Numbered from the stretch's first letter, positions 44,801-53,565 are shown. The stretch: 64,000 nucleotides of DNA from Symbiodinium sp. CCMP2592 (GCA_905221615.1 CAJNDT010001324.1:310001-374000), one strand, 5' to 3'. Translations and numbers: made by a program. Notes: generated from the sequence alone by a model not told the origin.

Positions 44801-46865
44801 CCGGGGAAAAACCCTGAGTATCTATCAGGCCTTTTGCCATGATCTCTACTTGATCAATCTCTTCCGCAACTAGTGCATCATCACGGCCTCCTACTGGCGA
44901 TCGCGACCGGGCGGTTTCGCCCGTCTTATCTTTGGCGCGAAACCTTGCAGGCGTGGATGGCGCTGGCATCGGTGTGCCGGGCATCATCGCTGGCGTCGAT
45001 GGTGCTGGCATAGGCACATCGTGCGCGACTGCCGGTGTAAGCGGGGCAGCTGCAGCCACTGGACGTGGCGTCGCTGGTGCTGTGACCGGGTCTGCTACGC
45101 GCTCATCCTGGAACCTTTGTTCCGGTCCATGAACAATGGCTTCCGGAAGCACTGGTTCTCCTGCCAAAACGCGATGCGCTGCAACTTCAATTTCATCAGC
45201 CGGGCGCATCTTCCTAGCGTTCACAAGTACAGGGATATTCTCGTGTAATACCCAGTACGCATTCTCTGCCTCACGTCCTATGACGCGGCTAACCGTGGAC
45301 CACACGACACCTGGGCTGCCAGGGACGTTATCCCGACGGTAAATAACTAAATCACCAACCTTATAGTCAGTGTCTAGAGGGGCTGCATTACGCTGTAACG
45401 CTTTGGCCACTTTGCGGGAAGTCTCTAAGTGAACAAAGGCCTTTTTGGCTTCCTGCCGTGCTCTGTGCCGAATGTAGTATACACTCGTCTCATCATACTT
45501 GGTGAACAATGTACCAAGGCTTTCGGATTCATCTAGCACTGAACCCGGCGTTCGAGGCTGCTTTCCCAACACGTGTTGTGCCGGGCTAAACCCTTGGTGC
45601 CTACTAAGCTCGTTCTTAGTAGTAACACTTTCGGTAACGACCGCCTCCATCTCCTCGATATTCGAGGGTTGAGCCTCCTGCGCGACTTTCCTGATGATGG
45701 CCTTAGCAAGTCCACCATGGCGTTCAACTTTTCCAATAGTCTGCGGGCTCTCAAGAGGGGCGTTTTTATGGATTATACCATGCTGTGCCAAATACTCTGA
45801 AAATTCTCCCCTGAAGTGCGTCCCTCTGTCAGTGGGATGTCCAGCCCAGCTGACCCACCTGTCGATCAGGCATTTCACACACTGGCGGGCACTTGGGTTA
45901 CCACCCCCAGATTTCACGAGCACAACTTGCTGGAAGCTTGTTCCCATGTCAACTATATTGACAGCAGTATAGCGATTTCCATAGAAGTCTTTGACCTCTA
46001 GCGCATCCATACCTATCGTATGGTTGAACTCCTTAGGGAATACACTATCGCCTGCGACAGGGTGATGCCTGGGCACTGGAGCTGTGTCCAGGCAGACCTT
46101 ACACTTGTAAAGTCCGGCAGCGGCGATGAAATCCTTGCTCGCCCGGGCCTGCTTCAGGACCTGAACCAGGACTGCGTTTGGCAGATGGCCAAACGATCGG
46201 TGCAGGCGCCTTATAGCTACCCGGACTCGTTGCGGTAACGATCTCCACGCCGCTCGGCGCTCTGCCTCTGTATTCGGCGTTCCGGGGAACGGGAATTGTT
46301 CCAAAATGAGGCGTTCTCTTTCCTCGGGCGTCAGTGCGCCACCGGCATCATCCACCCCATCAGGGGCACCTCGCTGAGGCATCTCAGCATCGGGCACCAG
46401 CTCTGCTTCGCTGATGTCCTCAGGATCTGTGTCCTGGGCGTCGCCGACAAAGCAAGTTCGGCTAAACGCGTTGATATAGTACTCCTCAGAAATGGTACGA
46501 CAAAGGTTCCAAAAGTCAGTACTATCCGTATCAACATAACTACGGGGTATATACCCGTAAGACTCTGACCATGCTTGGAAGGAGTCCAAAGCCTTTCCGA
46601 TCTCTGGGCCTATGCCTGAGATATGCATGTCTCCTCTCAAGGTAACAGTGTCCTCGAGCATTGGATAGCCGTTCGGGGTAACCAATATAACCGGAATGTT
46701 GAGGGTGTCAACTACACATTCAAGCTCCAAACACAACTCCTCTGTGGAAGTCTCAAACCTGGCAACCACGAGGCCCGGTGGCCCGTTCTGCCTCTCGTTG
46801 ATCACGCTCGCGAGGACCTGTGCCGAGGGTTCATGCAATCTAATCAGGTGATCAGCTTCTCGCAT
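41847..46865 (-). CDS. Retrotransposon ORF2: integrase, 2OG-oxygenase-like, DUF488, reverse transcriptase, RNase H
   Basis: 1672 residues from the first ATG (46865); the frame is open from 46907 and overlaps ORF1 by 56 nt. In order: an HHCC zinc finger (H222, H227, C255, C258); an integrase core with D287, D346, E381 (34 residues between the last two); an SH3-like end near 500-556; and a Pro/Ala linker. Next come a 2OG-Fe(II)-oxygenase-like domain (about 710-860; H779, D781, H841, R850) and a DUF488 domain (about 893-1015). Last come a copia RT (about 1100-1365; D1217 and the HVDD motif at 1309-1312) and RNase H (about 1455-1640; D1466, E1522, D1568, D1586) with the closing LADCLTKSM motif. 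It would be made by +1 frameshifting or reinitiation after ORF1. The two inserted domains are not part of ordinary copia polyproteins. No stop or frameshift interrupts it. Confidence 0.93.
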   Translation of the reverse strand: MREADHLIRLHEPSAQVLASVINERQNGPPGLVVARFETSTEELCLELECVVDTLNIPVILVTPNGYPMLEDTVTLRGDMHISGIGPEIGKALDSFQAWSESYGYIPRSYVDTDSTDFWNLCRTISEEYYINAFSRTCFVGDAQDTDPEDISEAELVPDAEMPQRGAPDGVDDAGGALTPEERERLILEQFPFPGTPNTEAERRAAWRSLPQRVRVAIRRLHRSFGHLPNAVLVQVLKQARASKDFIAAAGLYKCKVCLDTAPVPRHHPVAGDSVFPKEFNHTIGMDALEVKDFYGNRYTAVNIVDMGTSFQQVVLVKSGGGNPSARQCVKCLIDRWVSWAGHPTDRGTHFRGEFSEYLAQHGIIHKNAPLESPQTIGKVERHGGLAKAIIRKVAQEAQPSNIEEMEAVVTESVTTKNELSRHQGFSPAQHVLGKQPRTPGSVLDESESLGTLFTKYDETSVYYIRHRARQEAKKAFVHLETSRKVAKALQRNAAPLDTDYKVGDLVIYRRDNVPGSPGVVWSTVSRVIGREAENAYWVLHENIPVLVNARKMRPADEIEVAAHRVLAGEPVLPEAIVHGPEQRFQDERVADPVTAPATPRPVAAAAPLTPAVAHDVPMPAPSTPAMMPGTPMPAPSTPARFRAKDKTGETARSRSPVGGRDDALVAEEIDQVEIMAKGLIDTQGFSPDECLALLRAYDRDRREAYTRPLLDDGDPGCIALAVGVYRHGGLVGVSGPTRERPSFAMYLNHYILHHSMQAGHHLPQWSSVQLTNRGAEAHRDLANTPGSHNYTIGVGEYRGGGLWVEEATGTTPVRVQNTTMYGTVHDTKNKVLKFRPKDVHMVAPFVGERYSLSAYTVSDLGKLSKDDIQLLSDLGYPIYRDAPNTFGRKGDGIYTMGHSDLPIETFLERIHEYGIREIVDCRSHPYSVRHPQYNCDELSATCFAKGVVYSHAPELGNRNRGGIEANLQTDQGLCTIARIVSEAHDDFHRILLLCSEASWRRCHRRNIAQHIWLEHSKLAEHIRANGLPEAHPCHYIPEEDDGLAAASHTAAIGTTVPAAEPLDSRAAESKAFALTPDGEDAIGSDVDAGYMASLLDYHKAPVEVQLGLDAAMKTEWQKYTEFNAVVPCTDKEFKELTKAGHVCIPTKWVLTDKNEHLKGTPAYTPKWKARLVACGNFEHISNEEDIRADSPTAEPEGIALLCSWAVSLALRLKAADITNAYFQGKPLERLLILRVPKHPKGVPDAEIQRAGHMIARVPVYGTTDAGRNLYLRIKESAREFGLNASQILSALYYITGEGGRLCACLCTHVDDFLWAATAEGEPAIQNLLDKFKIGRIETEKFRFCGREYVQSADGTISINCRDNTRAIRPIDIHKSEKGTTPVSNGQRTALRSVIGSLAWVARATRPDLAYRVNALQQRVTTATVDTLREANRVVALALGDADRPITYSAKLPWNTGELAIVTFCDASFAGEANHKSQRGRFHYLTSAQSAVDKNASTHEMHLISFSSSTMKRVCRATLQCEAYSLQHAIEHGDRIRAAVLELLGKLPRSQNWEEVAKRSMFHLQYTDCRSLSDHLTASIPKSCEDKRLAIEMSGLRQGLWEEDELTHALYHPYGDELRWIPTHLQLADCLTKSMKPLLINHSIDRNLVQVLDVPAQAAQNTESTESTPLRN
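43821..44192 (-). other. DUF488 domain inside ORF2
   Basis: Residues about 893-1015 of ORF2 read like a bacterial DUF488 protein. They have the opening IYTMGHSDLPIETFLERI, the DCRSHPYSVRHPQYN loop, a VVYSHAPELGNR segment and the closing LLLCSEASWRRCHR motif. The conserved pieces (GHS at 898-900, D921/R923, CxE at 995-997, CHR at 1003-1005) are intact. The biochemical role of DUF488 is not established. Confidence 0.85.
44286..44738 (-). other. 2OG-Fe(II) dioxygenase-like domain inside ORF2
   Basis: Residues about 710-860 show the double-stranded beta-helix oxygenase pattern. There is an iron-binding HxD (HRDLAN, H779/D781), a glycine-rich strand IGVGEYRGGGLWVE, a distal His within PKDVHMVAPF (H841) and an Arg nine residues on (R850 in GERYSLSAYT) placed to hold 2-oxoglutarate. 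The HxD...GGxLWV...H...GxRYS layout is closest, by eye, to TET/JBP-like and prolyl-hydroxylase-like members. Substrate unknown. Confidence 0.7.
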
Positions 46866-49800
46866 GGCAGCGTTGTACACGATTGCCTTTAAGACTTTCG
46901 TCTCCCGCTACCATTTCGGTAAGGCTTGAGGTGAGGTACTTGGACTGGGCCTTGCTAAGCTTCTTTAAGCTAGCGGCTGAGGGCCCATAGGCTGCGCTGC
47001 TACTGTGGGGCAGGTCTTCGGGAGGATCAGGGCTTGGAAAAGAAATCTGGCTGGCTTGTCCTACCCACTCCCCACTGCAGACGGCCATGTATGCTTCGCG
47101 CTCTGCTCCGTCCTCATCCATGGGTGAAACTTCACCCTCCGGGGCTGTGCCCGGGCCGGCAGAGGTGGCGATGCGCGAAGCCCGCGGGTCTGTGCCCGGG
47201 ATGTACACTGCACTCAAGGCATCTGTGTCCTCGATCTGGTGGGGCACTGTGGCCGCGTCGAACGCCAAGGGAAACACCCAAAGCGCGACGTACGCCCCAT
47301 CCTCCGACGGTTCTTGCGTCGGGCATGCTTGCTCGGCTCCACCGGTTTCGGTGGGCAGCTTCTCGGAGTCTGACCCCGGCGGAAAGCATGCGCCTTCATA
47401 CGTCCAGCTGGAGCCGTCGGCGGGATCCAGATGGGAAAACAAGTATCCTATGGGATCTATGTCCCGTAGCTTGCCCGTCGGCTTATACGAACGGCCTGTG
47501 TGGCGGGTGACCACTGTGCACTTTATGTTGTGCCGCTCGCTGAGTTCGTGGTGATTTTTATCACCAGCCCAGAAACGTCTCGGTGCATATGGACCGATCC
47601 AACACGCTGGCGCCTGCTTCTCGCGCATGACCTCATATAGGTCAGTCAGCACACCATCAGGAAAGTCCTGAAACACGATGCGCCTATTCCACCCGAAACC
47701 TGTGTCGGGGCTAAGTGCGATGGCACCAACGTCGATGGCCAGGATCTTCTCGTCGATTTCGACGAGCTTGCCTTGCCCTGGGGGCTTCGGAAACTGACGA
47801 CGGAATTCTGCCCATTCCGCGTCGTTCCACTCGTCCGACGGCCTATCGCCGTGGAAATACCACCATGACTCTCTGGCCGTCATGGGGCGGTGAGGATTCT
47901 CACGCTCTGGAAACCTATTGTAACCAGCACTGCCTCGGAAGCGCGGTGGCTCCGGCGGCTCAGGCGGGCGCCTGCTGCCGAGGTTGCTCCTGGGTCCCGG
48001 TGGATCCCAGTCTCCCGCACCTGTGCCGTCGTCGTACTCGACCTCATCATACACGCTGTGCGGTGCCGCCTTGCCTTTGCCCTTGCCTTTGTCGGGCTCG
48101 ACATCCACCTCCGGCCGTGCAGTGGGGCGAGGATTCGTGCGGTCACGCTCGGGAGCTGTGTCCCGGCCTGCAGCACGAATGCGTTCTGGCTCGGGAACTG
48201 TGTCCCGATCCGCACGGTCACCTGGGTCGCGGACGCGACCCCAACGGGAGGTGCGCTGGCGCGTCGGAGCCTCGGACCTATCCCGAGGTCTGGAGTCCAT
48301 CCGCCGTCTCTCACGGGTACGGTCACGGCGATGACCCCTGCTCGAGGAGGAACTATCCCTCCGCCTGCGACGCGATCGGGAGCGGCGAGTAAGCCTCTTG
48401 AGCTCCGCCTCGGCCCTATCGGCTCGAGTCTCCGCGTCTTCTGCCCTCTCACGCATGTCCTGCAGCCGATCATACGCATTATCGCGCTGCCGCTTCACGT
48501 TGCTGAGGGCTTCTCTCAAGTCACTTATAGTGCTTTCCTGGCAGCGATTCGCATCAGTGAGGTCGTGGACCTCAGCCTCGAGCTTGCGAATCCGAGCCGA
48601 CGACCCTGTCGGCGTCGCTGCGCGGTCCTGTGCTCCACCGGACTTTGCCGGCGGCGGTGCTGGCGTAGCCTTCGGCCTCTCTATGGGGGCCGCTCCGCCC
48701 TTGGCTGACGCACCTACGCTAGAACTAGCAGGGTTAGGACCCGAGCTAAAAGTAACCGAAGGTAGGCGTCCTCCAGGGGCTGTGCCCTGTGCGCGGTTCA
48801 TCGCCGCAGTGAGCGAGTTCGGGTCGTACTTTGCCACATACGATGTATGTGTCTTGCCGACCAGCCCCATGCGTTGTGCAGCCTGATACGCGGTTTCGCC
48901 TGCCATGGGAGGCCTATCAAGGGGGCCTACCCCTGTCACCGGTGCCGGTATGCGGCCCTCTGCAAGCATCTGCGCATGAAACCGCTCAGCATATGTAGGC
49001 TGATCATCGGGGCGTGCACACTGCGGCTCCACGACAAGGATGCACTCGTTATCCTCTGGTCCGTCTGTGCGGACAGCGTCGACGAAGCACCTCGTGAGCT
49101 CCTGGACCTCCTGGGCTATGCCAGGGGCGCGGTGCAAACACTTGGGACACTGTCCTTTGCACGCCTTGCTGCCCATGAAGGGCCAACTATTCGCTGCACT
49201 CATATGAGTGAGGCTGACGGAGCAGTCTGGCACGAGCTCCAAAAGCGTTGCATGGGCAAGGATGCCCGCCGCAACAGATCTATGTCTGTTGGCTTTGCAA
49301 ACCACATGCACGGCAATGGACCTAATCCCAGCGTCCTTAGCGTCAAGGACGTTCGCCACGATGTGCCTGACGTGGGCGATCAGGTTGGGGTGGTCCGCGT
49401 GCTCCCGAATTATATCGGGGTTCGACCCAACATGCTTTGTGCGGTCGCGCTGTTCGTCGTTGCGCTGTTGGGCTTCTGCTGGCGTCAGATCGTCTTTCCG
49501 ATCGTCCCTGAGCCACACCATGTCCAACATCACTAGCATATAGCTAGTGGCACTCGCATACGTCGTGAGCGCATGCGTTTCCATCTCTTCGTGCTGTGCG
49601 AAGAGCTCGGCCGCCGTCCACTTCCCTCTGACGCGTTGCAGCCAGGCATGGTGCTCATAGCCCCAGGTAAAAACATCAATAATGATGTCCGGGTTCGCTG
49701 TGTCCCCCGCATAGTATGGTAGCAAGGCCAAATCCGGATTATACACGGTTGCTGGAAGAGGAGTGTCGAGCTCCGGACCATGGGGTCCTCCACCTGCCAT

Positions 49801-52800
49801 TATAACCAGGGGCCTGTTGTGCGGATCCTTCTTCACAACCGCATCGAACTCGGCAAGCTCGCGGTGCCCTCGCGCGATCTCCTTCGGGTGCACTGTGGCA
49901 CGAGCTGCCGGCGGGTTCCCTGGGCTATCCCCAGGCCTAGCCTTCTCTGTGGGAGGCGCTTTCTTCGGCAAGCCACTCCCTGGCGGCGCCTTAGGTGCAG
50001 GCGCGGAAAAGGCAGGAGTGATCACCGGTGCGGCACTGTGGCCGACCGCAGGCGAAGTCGCCATGGCACTGTGGCCAGGCTCCGGCGCTGCTGAAATCTT
50101 CGGTGCAGCCTTTGCCGTCGGGGGCGCCTTCTTAGGCAGCTGCCCCTCCTCTGCGGCCATCGCGGCGGGCTCCGTGTCTCCTACGGACGTGCCTACCATA
50201 CAATGATTCGGGAACGCTACGCTTATACGTCGCTTAGTGTTGTTGCGATTCTCAGCTGTCGTTGTGAAGCTGTGACCGTGGCCTACGCCTAAAGTGCTAT
50301 GACCATGGCCTGCATCTACAGTACTGTGACTGCGACTTGTTGCCACTGCGTCATCTGCCGCTGTTGCATCTCGAGGGGTGCTCACAGACTCTGAGTGAGC
50401 TAAGGTGGCGGCGGCGGCAGACCTAAATATAGGAACTGGCGGTGAGGGAATTTGGAAGCTTCTTATGAGACGGGGTTGTTTCACCTGAACCAAACCTTCT
50501 GTTATGTTTATGCATAACAGCCCTGAGTCATGTGTCCGACACAGCTTGATCCTAATGATGCTATCCTCAGAAGGAAGTCGAACACCACACTCGCCAAACC
50601 GAAGATCCTTGGTTATACCAAGTTGGGCCTGGGCGTAAAGGGACAAAAGAAGAGGGGCTGTACCCTTAATCTCGTGAGAATCAAGGACGCCCGGAACTCT
50701 CAAGTCCTGCTCCAATCCCATTATAGAGAAAGGTATGGTCCTGCTACCCAGGGTTTCGGTAGCACCGCTAAGACCCTTGAAGGTACGATTGCCCTCAGGT
50801 TTAAACCTCGTGCTGTAACCGAAGTTCGCAAGTTTCCCCGCCGCGTTTGCTATCCAATCGCTACCGTGAACAGTCGAGTTACAGCCCTCATCCAACACGG
50901 CGTATACGTGCTTATCCTCGTAGATATTTACTACGGGCAAATCAACCAAAGCCGGATGGATATCTGTGACCCCCTCAGTGAAAGCCACGAAGGCGTGCCT
51001 CGTCGCGGAGGCCCTCGAGGAGCGCGATCTCGCCGACGCCACTTCCCAACTGTTGTTGGTCGATGGCGCAGAGTGATCATCTAAGGCCTCTTGCAGATAT
51101 GCGAGAAGGTCACCGCGAGATATCACGGGCTCGGTTACGAAGTGACCCTCTATGGTCTCTTGAAACTGGGCAATAGCCGGAACTACTACCTCTACGGGAA
51201 GGCTATCCCCCGTGCTGCCGACTATGCTGCGCAGAAGGTCGAAGTCCAGGGTATTGGACTCCCGCAGCACTGTGGCTGCGTCATCCCTAGCCTTTCGCTC
51301 GGTCTGCGGCTGCTCATCTAGAAGCATCCCACAAAGCTTGCACTTAATGCGGGAGGTCTTCCTACTGCTACCCGACCTCTCGGTGGAGGTGTGGGGGCAT
51401 GTGGCCTGGTCTATGACAGGCTTCTCTTTCTTCGTCTTGGTGACGGTGCCGCATTTCTTACAGGTCCGCATGTCTATGTATGCGTTACTCCCCGACTTGT
51501 TGAACTCCTTGCAACCTCCCCGGCATTTCCGGGGGCCTTCGCTGGACGAAGCAGCTGACGCGGCGAGGCGAACCTCGGGCTGAAAGGGTTCAGGCGGGGG
51601 CTCCTGGCTGAGAGGGACATCCCTTCTCGTGATGCTAATGGGGTTGTCATCACGCACATCAAAGTACTCCGTGACCCAATCCAAGAAATCGGCCAAATTT
51701 ATGGATGGGCACTTCTGCGTGCGTCCCCAAAGAACATATCCAGGAAACGTATACAAGACACGCTCATAAGTCAGACCCTTATGCTGACCAAAAGAGAAAA
51801 CGCGATCGGAACCCTCAGGCGGGCTGTCACGCATGATCCTAGCGGCGGCTGTGCGCCGAAGCTGCGGTGAGAAGAGGGTTTCACTGCCGCGGCCTTTGCC
51901 GGTATTGATCCTCGAGGGAGTCAGCTCAAGGTTGGCTGGGTAACCCTCGAGCCTACCAGCGCTCGCATTCGACAGGTGAACACACTCTGTGTCATCCTCC
52001 TCCACTGCGGCGAAATACGCCTGGGGCTTCGGCGCCGCCGGCTTTGCGGCTGCGTTGGCAGTTCCCCCAGACTGTGCTGGGGTTGTGGTGCCCTTGGGGC
52101 CATTGCCCTTACCGCTAAACTTGCAGGCAGCATCTCCGGCCCAATGGCCGATCACACCGCACTTCAGGCACCTACTCTTTGCCTTAAGCTCTGCCAACTT
52201 GGCCTTACGATCAGCAATAGTCAAATTGCTACGCACGACCTTCCCTCCGGATTTTCCGGAGGACTTGCCCTTGTTCTTCCCTTTTCCTTTTCCTTTCGCC
52301 TGGGCAAAGGCGGTCTGTGCCGCGTACGCAAGCTGAACTGACTCGGCATAGGAATCATCCAAATCGTCAATCTCAGCTTCATATGCCACTGCCGTATAGG
52401 CGTTGAGTTGCAATGCTAGGTCTTCATCATCAATCCATTCATCCGCATCATCTCCCCCAGACGCTGTGGCCTGGTATGCTTCCTCGCCGTAGCCGTCACC
52501 GTAGCCTTCCGCGGATTCCTGCTGTTCCTGGTGACCATACTCTGCGGCACTACCATCATACCCCATGTAACCAAACTTAGGGTATTGTGGCTTAGCGTCG
52601 AAACGTCTCCAGGTCTTACCTGGGCCACTAGGGTCCTTCTGGGTAAGAAGACGTTCCTTCATGTGCACCACTGAGTGATGCTGAACAAGGACGCGTGCGT
52701 ACTCATCCACGGTGTGTACGCGGGCGGCGGTCTTGACCATTAGCTGTTCGTTCCTTTCCAACCCTGAAAGCTCAACAAGGAGGTTAGCCCTCATTGCTTC

Positions 52801-53565
52801 AGAAAGGCGGATATCAGGATCTAGCTCACGCAAGGTCGACCACCACCGCTTTCGGCGGGCTATGTAAGACAACATAGGCTCGCCGGGTTGTTTTGCGAGT
52901 GGGCCCGTCAGGAGCTGTCCCTGACGGAAAAGTTCGGAAGCCTCTTCAGATTGAAGAGGGAAAGCTTGCCTCCTGATTTCTTCTATCAGGTAGTCGACGC
53001 CATCATGGCGAAGCAGACGTTCCAGGCCGACGTCGCGAGCAATGCAAAAGGCGTCTCCTCGGAGACCCTCCAAAATCTTGCTAACGCATTCGCTCATATC
53101 AAGCGACTCGTCCTTAATGTCTTGCAAGGTGTACACCGCCGGATCTGTGTCCGGCTCCTGCTCATCGTCGCCCGCCACTTGGCTGGGGTGCGACGGCAAC
53201 GACTCCGCATCCTCATCTTCTGCCTCGGACGCGGGCTTAGTCCGTTTTGCGCTGGACGGACTGGCGGGTATACCGCTGCTTCCATCACCATCTGTGGGCG
53301 ATGCACTGGTCCCCTGACTTGCCCTGCCACGCCACTTCCTTGGTGACTCGCTCTTGGCCCTTGCCGACTCGGCAAATCGCAGGTCCTTAAGAGCCTCACG
53401 CCGCTGCTTCTCCTTATGTTGCAGCACACGGATCTGTGTCCGGAAGCACCAATCGTGGAAGCCAGCAGCCGTACCGTCGTATATGTACGAACCGCTTTTC
53501 GTTTCTGCAGGGCTCAGGTTCTGTGACCAGAGATTGGGCTGGTAACGCAAACCTGCCACGCTCAT
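46852..53565 (-). CDS. Retrotransposon ORF1: Gag, zinc knuckle, protease and accessory domains
   Basis: 2237 residues from the ATG at 53565. In order: a Gag capsid-like helical region (about 210-303, with FRQGQLLTGPLAKQPGEPML); a Gly/Lys-rich stretch (424-442); a zinc knuckle of CX2CX4HX6C form (C466, C469, H474, C481); a DUF3820-like motif (FGQHKG 592-597, PGYVLWG 608-614); and a Cys-rich zinc module (C681, C685, C702, C705, C723, H725, C742, C745). Next are a retropepsin-like protease with active site DEGC (D892) and a later LLLSLYAQAQLG, then a His/Gly and Pro/Ala linker. A RapZ-C/phosphatase-like domain follows (about 1251-1518). The end comprises a coiled coil (1657-1726), an RS/RD-rich tract (1727-1818) and a globular region I do not recognise (1933-2048). 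It is far longer than a usual copia Gag. The protease is in ORF1, not ORF2. It ends at TGA 46852. Confidence 0.9.
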   Translation of the reverse strand: MSVAGLRYQPNLWSQNLSPAETKSGSYIYDGTAAGFHDWCFRTQIRVLQHKEKQRREALKDLRFAESARAKSESPRKWRGRASQGTSASPTDGDGSSGIPASPSSAKRTKPASEAEDEDAESLPSHPSQVAGDDEQEPDTDPAVYTLQDIKDESLDMSECVSKILEGLRGDAFCIARDVGLERLLRHDGVDYLIEEIRRQAFPLQSEEASELFRQGQLLTGPLAKQPGEPMLSYIARRKRWWSTLRELDPDIRLSEAMRANLLVELSGLERNEQLMVKTAARVHTVDEYARVLVQHHSVVHMKERLLTQKDPSGPGKTWRRFDAKPQYPKFGYMGYDGSAAEYGHQEQQESAEGYGDGYGEEAYQATASGGDDADEWIDDEDLALQLNAYTAVAYEAEIDDLDDSYAESVQLAYAAQTAFAQAKGKGKGKNKGKSSGKSGGKVVRSNLTIADRKAKLAELKAKSRCLKCGVIGHWAGDAACKFSGKGNGPKGTTTPAQSGGTANAAAKPAAPKPQAYFAAVEEDDTECVHLSNASAGRLEGYPANLELTPSRINTGKGRGSETLFSPQLRRTAAARIMRDSPPEGSDRVFSFGQHKGLTYERVLYTFPGYVLWGRTQKCPSINLADFLDWVTEYFDVRDDNPISITRRDVPLSQEPPPEPFQPEVRLAASAASSSEGPRKCRGGCKEFNKSGSNAYIDMRTCKKCGTVTKTKKEKPVIDQATCPHTSTERSGSSRKTSRIKCKLCGMLLDEQPQTERKARDDAATVLRESNTLDFDLLRSIVGSTGDSLPVEVVVPAIAQFQETIEGHFVTEPVISRGDLLAYLQEALDDHSAPSTNNSWEVASARSRSSRASATRHAFVAFTEGVTDIHPALVDLPVVNIYEDKHVYAVLDEGCNSTVHGSDWIANAAGKLANFGYSTRFKPEGNRTFKGLSGATETLGSRTIPFSIMGLEQDLRVPGVLDSHEIKGTAPLLLSLYAQAQLGITKDLRFGECGVRLPSEDSIIRIKLCRTHDSGLLCINITEGLVQVKQPRLIRSFQIPSPPVPIFRSAAAATLAHSESVSTPRDATAADDAVATSRSHSTVDAGHGHSTLGVGHGHSFTTTAENRNNTKRRISVAFPNHCMVGTSVGDTEPAAMAAEEGQLPKKAPPTAKAAPKISAAPEPGHSAMATSPAVGHSAAPVITPAFSAPAPKAPPGSGLPKKAPPTEKARPGDSPGNPPAARATVHPKEIARGHRELAEFDAVVKKDPHNRPLVIMAGGGPHGPELDTPLPATVYNPDLALLPYYAGDTANPDIIIDVFTWGYEHHAWLQRVRGKWTAAELFAQHEEMETHALTTYASATSYMLVMLDMVWLRDDRKDDLTPAEAQQRNDEQRDRTKHVGSNPDIIREHADHPNLIAHVRHIVANVLDAKDAGIRSIAVHVVCKANRHRSVAAGILAHATLLELVPDCSVSLTHMSAANSWPFMGSKACKGQCPKCLHRAPGIAQEVQELTRCFVDAVRTDGPEDNECILVVEPQCARPDDQPTYAERFHAQMLAEGRIPAPVTGVGPLDRPPMAGETAYQAAQRMGLVGKTHTSYVAKYDPNSLTAAMNRAQGTAPGGRLPSVTFSSGPNPASSSVGASAKGGAAPIERPKATPAPPPAKSGGAQDRAATPTGSSARIRKLEAEVHDLTDANRCQESTISDLREALSNVKRQRDNAYDRLQDMRERAEDAETRADRAEAELKRLTRRSRSRRRRRDSSSSSRGHRRDRTRERRRMDSRPRDRSEAPTRQRTSRWGRVRDPGDRADRDTVPEPERIRAAGRDTAPERDRTNPRPTARPEVDVEPDKGKGKGKAAPHSVYDEVEYDDGTGAGDWDPPGPRSNLGSRRPPEPPEPPRFRGSAGYNRFPERENPHRPMTARESWWYFHGDRPSDEWNDAEWAEFRRQFPKPPGQGKLVEIDEKILAIDVGAIALSPDTGFGWNRRIVFQDFPDGVLTDLYEVMREKQAPACWIGPYAPRRFWAGDKNHHELSERHNIKCTVVTRHTGRSYKPTGKLRDIDPIGYLFSHLDPADGSSWTYEGACFPPGSDSEKLPTETGGAEQACPTQEPSEDGAYVALWVFPLAFDAATVPHQIEDTDALSAVYIPGTDPRASRIATSAGPGTAPEGEVSPMDEDGAEREAYMAVCSGEWVGQASQISFPSPDPPEDLPHSSSAAYGPSAASLKKLSKAQSKYLTSSLTEMVAGDESLKGNRVQRCHARS
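46887..46893 (-). promoter_or_regulatory. Candidate +1 frameshift site CTTAAAG
   Basis: In the 56-nt overlap ORF1 reads AGT CTT AAA GGC. A one-base forward slip from CTT to TTA enters the ORF2 frame (TTA AAG GCA). Ty1 uses CTT AGG C in the same way. The position, 40 nt before the ORF1 stop, is suitable. The alternative is reinitiation at the ATG at 46865. Confidence 0.4.
49012..49815 (-). other. RapZ-C/phosphatase-like domain inside ORF1
   Basis: Residues about 1251-1518 end a predicted beta strand with VHVVCKANRHRSVAAGIL. This fits both the RapZ C-terminal signature (C-x3-x-HRSV) and the CX5R(S/T) phosphate-binding loop of tyrosine phosphatases (C1423, R1429). A Cys/His cluster follows (C1469, C1473, C1476, H1478) and may bind zinc. 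No copia protein is expected to carry this. The function is not inferable beyond binding of a phosphate or nucleotide-like ligand. Confidence 0.6.

Noticed and set aside
47034-53346. Plus-strand open frames of 100-270 codons across the retrotransposon
   Set aside because: Complements of the two long minus-strand ORFs, with no domains of their own.
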